A program made the position numbers and the translations under genes. A DNA stretch of 7,341 nt from Cellulomonadaceae bacterium (GTDB taxonomy: Bacteria > Actinomycetota > Actinomycetes > Actinomycetales > Cellulomonadaceae), in NCBI GenBank assembly GCA_031282935.1, contig JAITCS010000228.1, forward strand, positions 1-7,341, read 5' to 3'. Below the pieces are notes generated by a model, which worked only from the letters and a program-made list of their open reading frames with translations, was not told where the DNA came from and made no database searches. Numbering within the stretch: the stretch's first letter is position 1; each line of letters starts with the position of its first letter. This document shows, in pieces, positions 6,347 to 7,341 of the stretch.

Positions 6347-7068
6347 ACTCGGCCGCTTTGGGTCAAACAATGAATTATCGGGTCTATGGTGAAAGCGGTA
6401 AACCAGTAATCGCTTTCCCCACCTCCCAAGCGCACGAGAATCTTTGGGAGGATTTTGGCATGGTCGATGTTTTAGGTGAATACATTGAAAACGGTGACAT
6501 TCAATTATTCGCGCTAGATTCTATTGACGATGATACTTTCTTCCGTGAGGATGGAAAGCGCGGGGCGGCGCTAAAGCAGTACGAAAAGTATCTTTCCTTT
6601 GTCGCAAACGAGTTTATTCCAACAGTTTCTGGCCCGCAGGTTGGGGCGCCAAAAGCGCTCTTAACGGGTTGCTCAATGGGCGCTTATCATGCTGCAAACA
6701 TCTATTTCCGGTGGCCACATTTGGCTGATTCTCTGATCGCGCTTTCCGGGGTATACTCCACTAACTGCTTTTTGGATTTCGATAACCACATGTCCGCTAA
6801 AGCGCGCGAGAACTCCCCGCTAGAGTATCTGCAAAAGCCGATTGCGCCCAAAAAGCGGGATTTGTATACCTCTAGTCGGTTAGTTTTTTGCGCCGGTCAA
6901 GGTTCTGGTGAAGAACCGATGCTTGCAGATACCGTGGCACTAGGTGAGGTTTTGGGCAATCAGGGGATCAACGCTTGGGTAGATGTGTGGGGCAATGACG
7001 CCACGCACGATTGGCCGTGGTGGCAGCAGCAAATCCAGTATTTCCTGCCCGAAGTCCTCGCCGCCTAA
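6322..7068 (+). CDS. Alpha/beta-hydrolase esterase family protein
   Basis: A 248-residue cytoplasmic protein with no signal peptide or membrane helix, resembling putative esterases of the esterase-D-like alpha/beta-hydrolase group. Visible are PVIAFPTSQAHENLWEDFGM (residues 28-47, strand and oxyanion region), the nucleophile elbow GCSMG with S118, and THDWPWW with the likely catalytic H229. The acid residue is less certain; E197, E198 and D203 in GEEPMLAD are candidates. The substrate is unknown. The start is ambiguous. GTG 6322 overlaps lnt by 25 nt and keeps the N-terminal strand KEILSVNSAALGQTMNYRVYG, which resembles family N-termini, and a -10-like box precedes it. GTG 6343 would give a 4-nt GTGA overlap with the lnt stop, preceded by a weak purine run (6326-6334). 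I favour 6322. The gene converges on murB, and its stop lies in the first copy of the CCGCCTAA repeat. Confidence 0.8.
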   Translation: MQKEILSVNSAALGQTMNYRVYGESGKPVIAFPTSQAHENLWEDFGMVDVLGEYIENGDIQLFALDSIDDDTFFREDGKRGAALKQYEKYLSFVANEFIPTVSGPQVGAPKALLTGCSMGAYHAANIYFRWPHLADSLIALSGVYSTNCFLDFDNHMSAKARENSPLEYLQKPIAPKKRDLYTSSRLVFCAGQGSGEEPMLADTVALGEVLGNQGINAWVDVWGNDATHDWPWWQQQIQYFLPEVLAA

Positions 7069-7114
7069 ACCGCCTAATCTGCTCAAACCGCCTAAGGCGC
7101 CCAAAACCGCCTAA
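7061..7114. repeat. Cluster of four CCGCCTAA repeats at the convergent junction
   Basis: CCGCCTAA occurs exactly at 7061-7068, 7070-7077, 7088-7095 and 7107-7114. The last three are extended to an 11-bp identical unit AAACCGCCTAA at 7067-7077, 7085-7095 and 7104-7114, with start-to-start spacings of 18 and 19. The first copy encodes the Ala-Ala-stop end of the esterase gene. The rest fill most of the 52-nt gap to the murB stop. Confidence 0.85.
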
Positions 7115-7115
7115 G
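7092..7115. terminator. Weak hairpin between convergent genes, possible terminator
   Basis: CTAAGGCG (7092-7099) can pair with CGCCTAAG (7108-7115) except for one A-A mismatch, around the loop CCCAAAAC. The five inner pairs are continuous. No proper T-run follows on either strand (CTATATTT at 7120-7127 on the + strand is the nearest), so it is at best a weak or Rho-assisted terminator for the esterase transcript, for murB, or for both. Confidence 0.25.
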
Positions 7116-7120
7116 CCTCG

Positions 7121-7341
7121 CTATATTTCGACACCGATTTGGTTCGGCTCTGGCACTAACTCCAACCCAAACTTTTCGAGCACCCCGGCTCGAACAGTCT
7201 GGGCCAGAGCCACCACATCGGCCGCCGTAGCCGTACCGCGATTAGTGAGCGCCAGGCAATGCAACCGAGAAACCGAAGCGCCAGAACCAGGCAGAGCGAA
7301 CCCCTTCCCAAACCCGGAGTTCTCGATGAGCCAAGCGGCAG
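7121..7341 (-). CDS. murB: UDP-N-acetylenolpyruvoylglucosamine reductase MurB (3' end only)
   Basis: The C-terminal 72 codons of murB enter from the right edge on the minus strand and end at TAG (plus-strand CTA at 7121-7123). Family features are clear: [14 protein letters not shown] at the start of the visible part, [20 protein letters not shown] (residues 23-42), then [21 protein letters not shown]. The Glu of PEP (64th visible residue) matches the catalytic acid of MurB (Glu325 in E. coli). The enzyme is a cytoplasmic FAD protein that reduces UDP-GlcNAc-enolpyruvate with NADPH to UDP-MurNAc, the second committed step of peptidoglycan precursor synthesis. The FAD-binding part and the active-site serine are outside the window. 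It converges with the esterase gene, 52 nt apart. Confidence 0.93.
   Translation of the reverse strand, partial: AAWLIENSGFGKGFALPGSGASVSRLHCLALTNRGTATAADVVALAQTVRAGVLEKFGLELVPEPNQIGVEI

Noticed and set aside
1..7341. Mobile elements, CRISPR arrays, tRNA or rRNA genes, defence systems
   Set aside because: There are no transposase motifs, no regularly spaced direct repeats with spacers, no tRNA-like folds and no defence-type domains. Every long stretch is accounted for by housekeeping genes.

Overview
The window reads as chromosomal, housekeeping-type DNA from an actinobacterium of moderate GC content. The evidence is the gene set and order (a PafB/PafC-type WYL regulator, a lipid kinase, a HelY helicase, then Lnt), GTG starts, and start sites that lack Shine-Dalgarno sequences. 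TTA and TTG codons are frequent, so this is not a very GC-rich genus such as Streptomyces. A lineage near Actinomycetaceae is possible, but I cannot fix the genus from the sequence.

Layout, left to right: (1) the last 90 codons of a WYL-domain regulator (PafC-like, + strand, ends 275); (2) a 112-nt gap (276-387) with a candidate intrinsic terminator and a candidate promoter whose predicted start point falls on the next gene's GTG; (3) a diacylglycerol/YegS-type lipid kinase (388-1482, +); (4) the Ski2-like RNA helicase HelY (1497-4400, +); (5) apolipoprotein N-acyltransferase Lnt (4400-6346, +), sharing one base with helY as TGATG; (6) a small alpha/beta-hydrolase esterase (6322-7068, +), overlapping the end of lnt; (7) a 52-nt convergent junction carrying part of a CCGCCTAA repeat cluster; (8) the last 72 codons of MurB on the - strand, running in from the right edge.

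Genes 3 to 6 look like one transcription unit (14-nt gap, 1-nt overlap, 4- or 25-nt overlap). Their roles are lipid phosphorylation, RNA unwinding, lipoprotein N-acylation and an unassigned ester hydrolysis, with cell-wall precursor synthesis (murB) facing them. Envelope lipid metabolism is a loose theme, but I would not infer a dedicated pathway.

I found no mobile element, CRISPR array, tRNA, rRNA or defence-type system, and no convincing new biological system. The points most worth a second look are regulatory and structural: the leaderless-type promoter with competing hairpins before the lipid kinase, the lack of tatA/tatC between the pafC-like gene and helY, a low-complexity insertion in HelY, an in-frame 12-bp tandem repeat in lnt, and the repeat cluster at the convergent junction.
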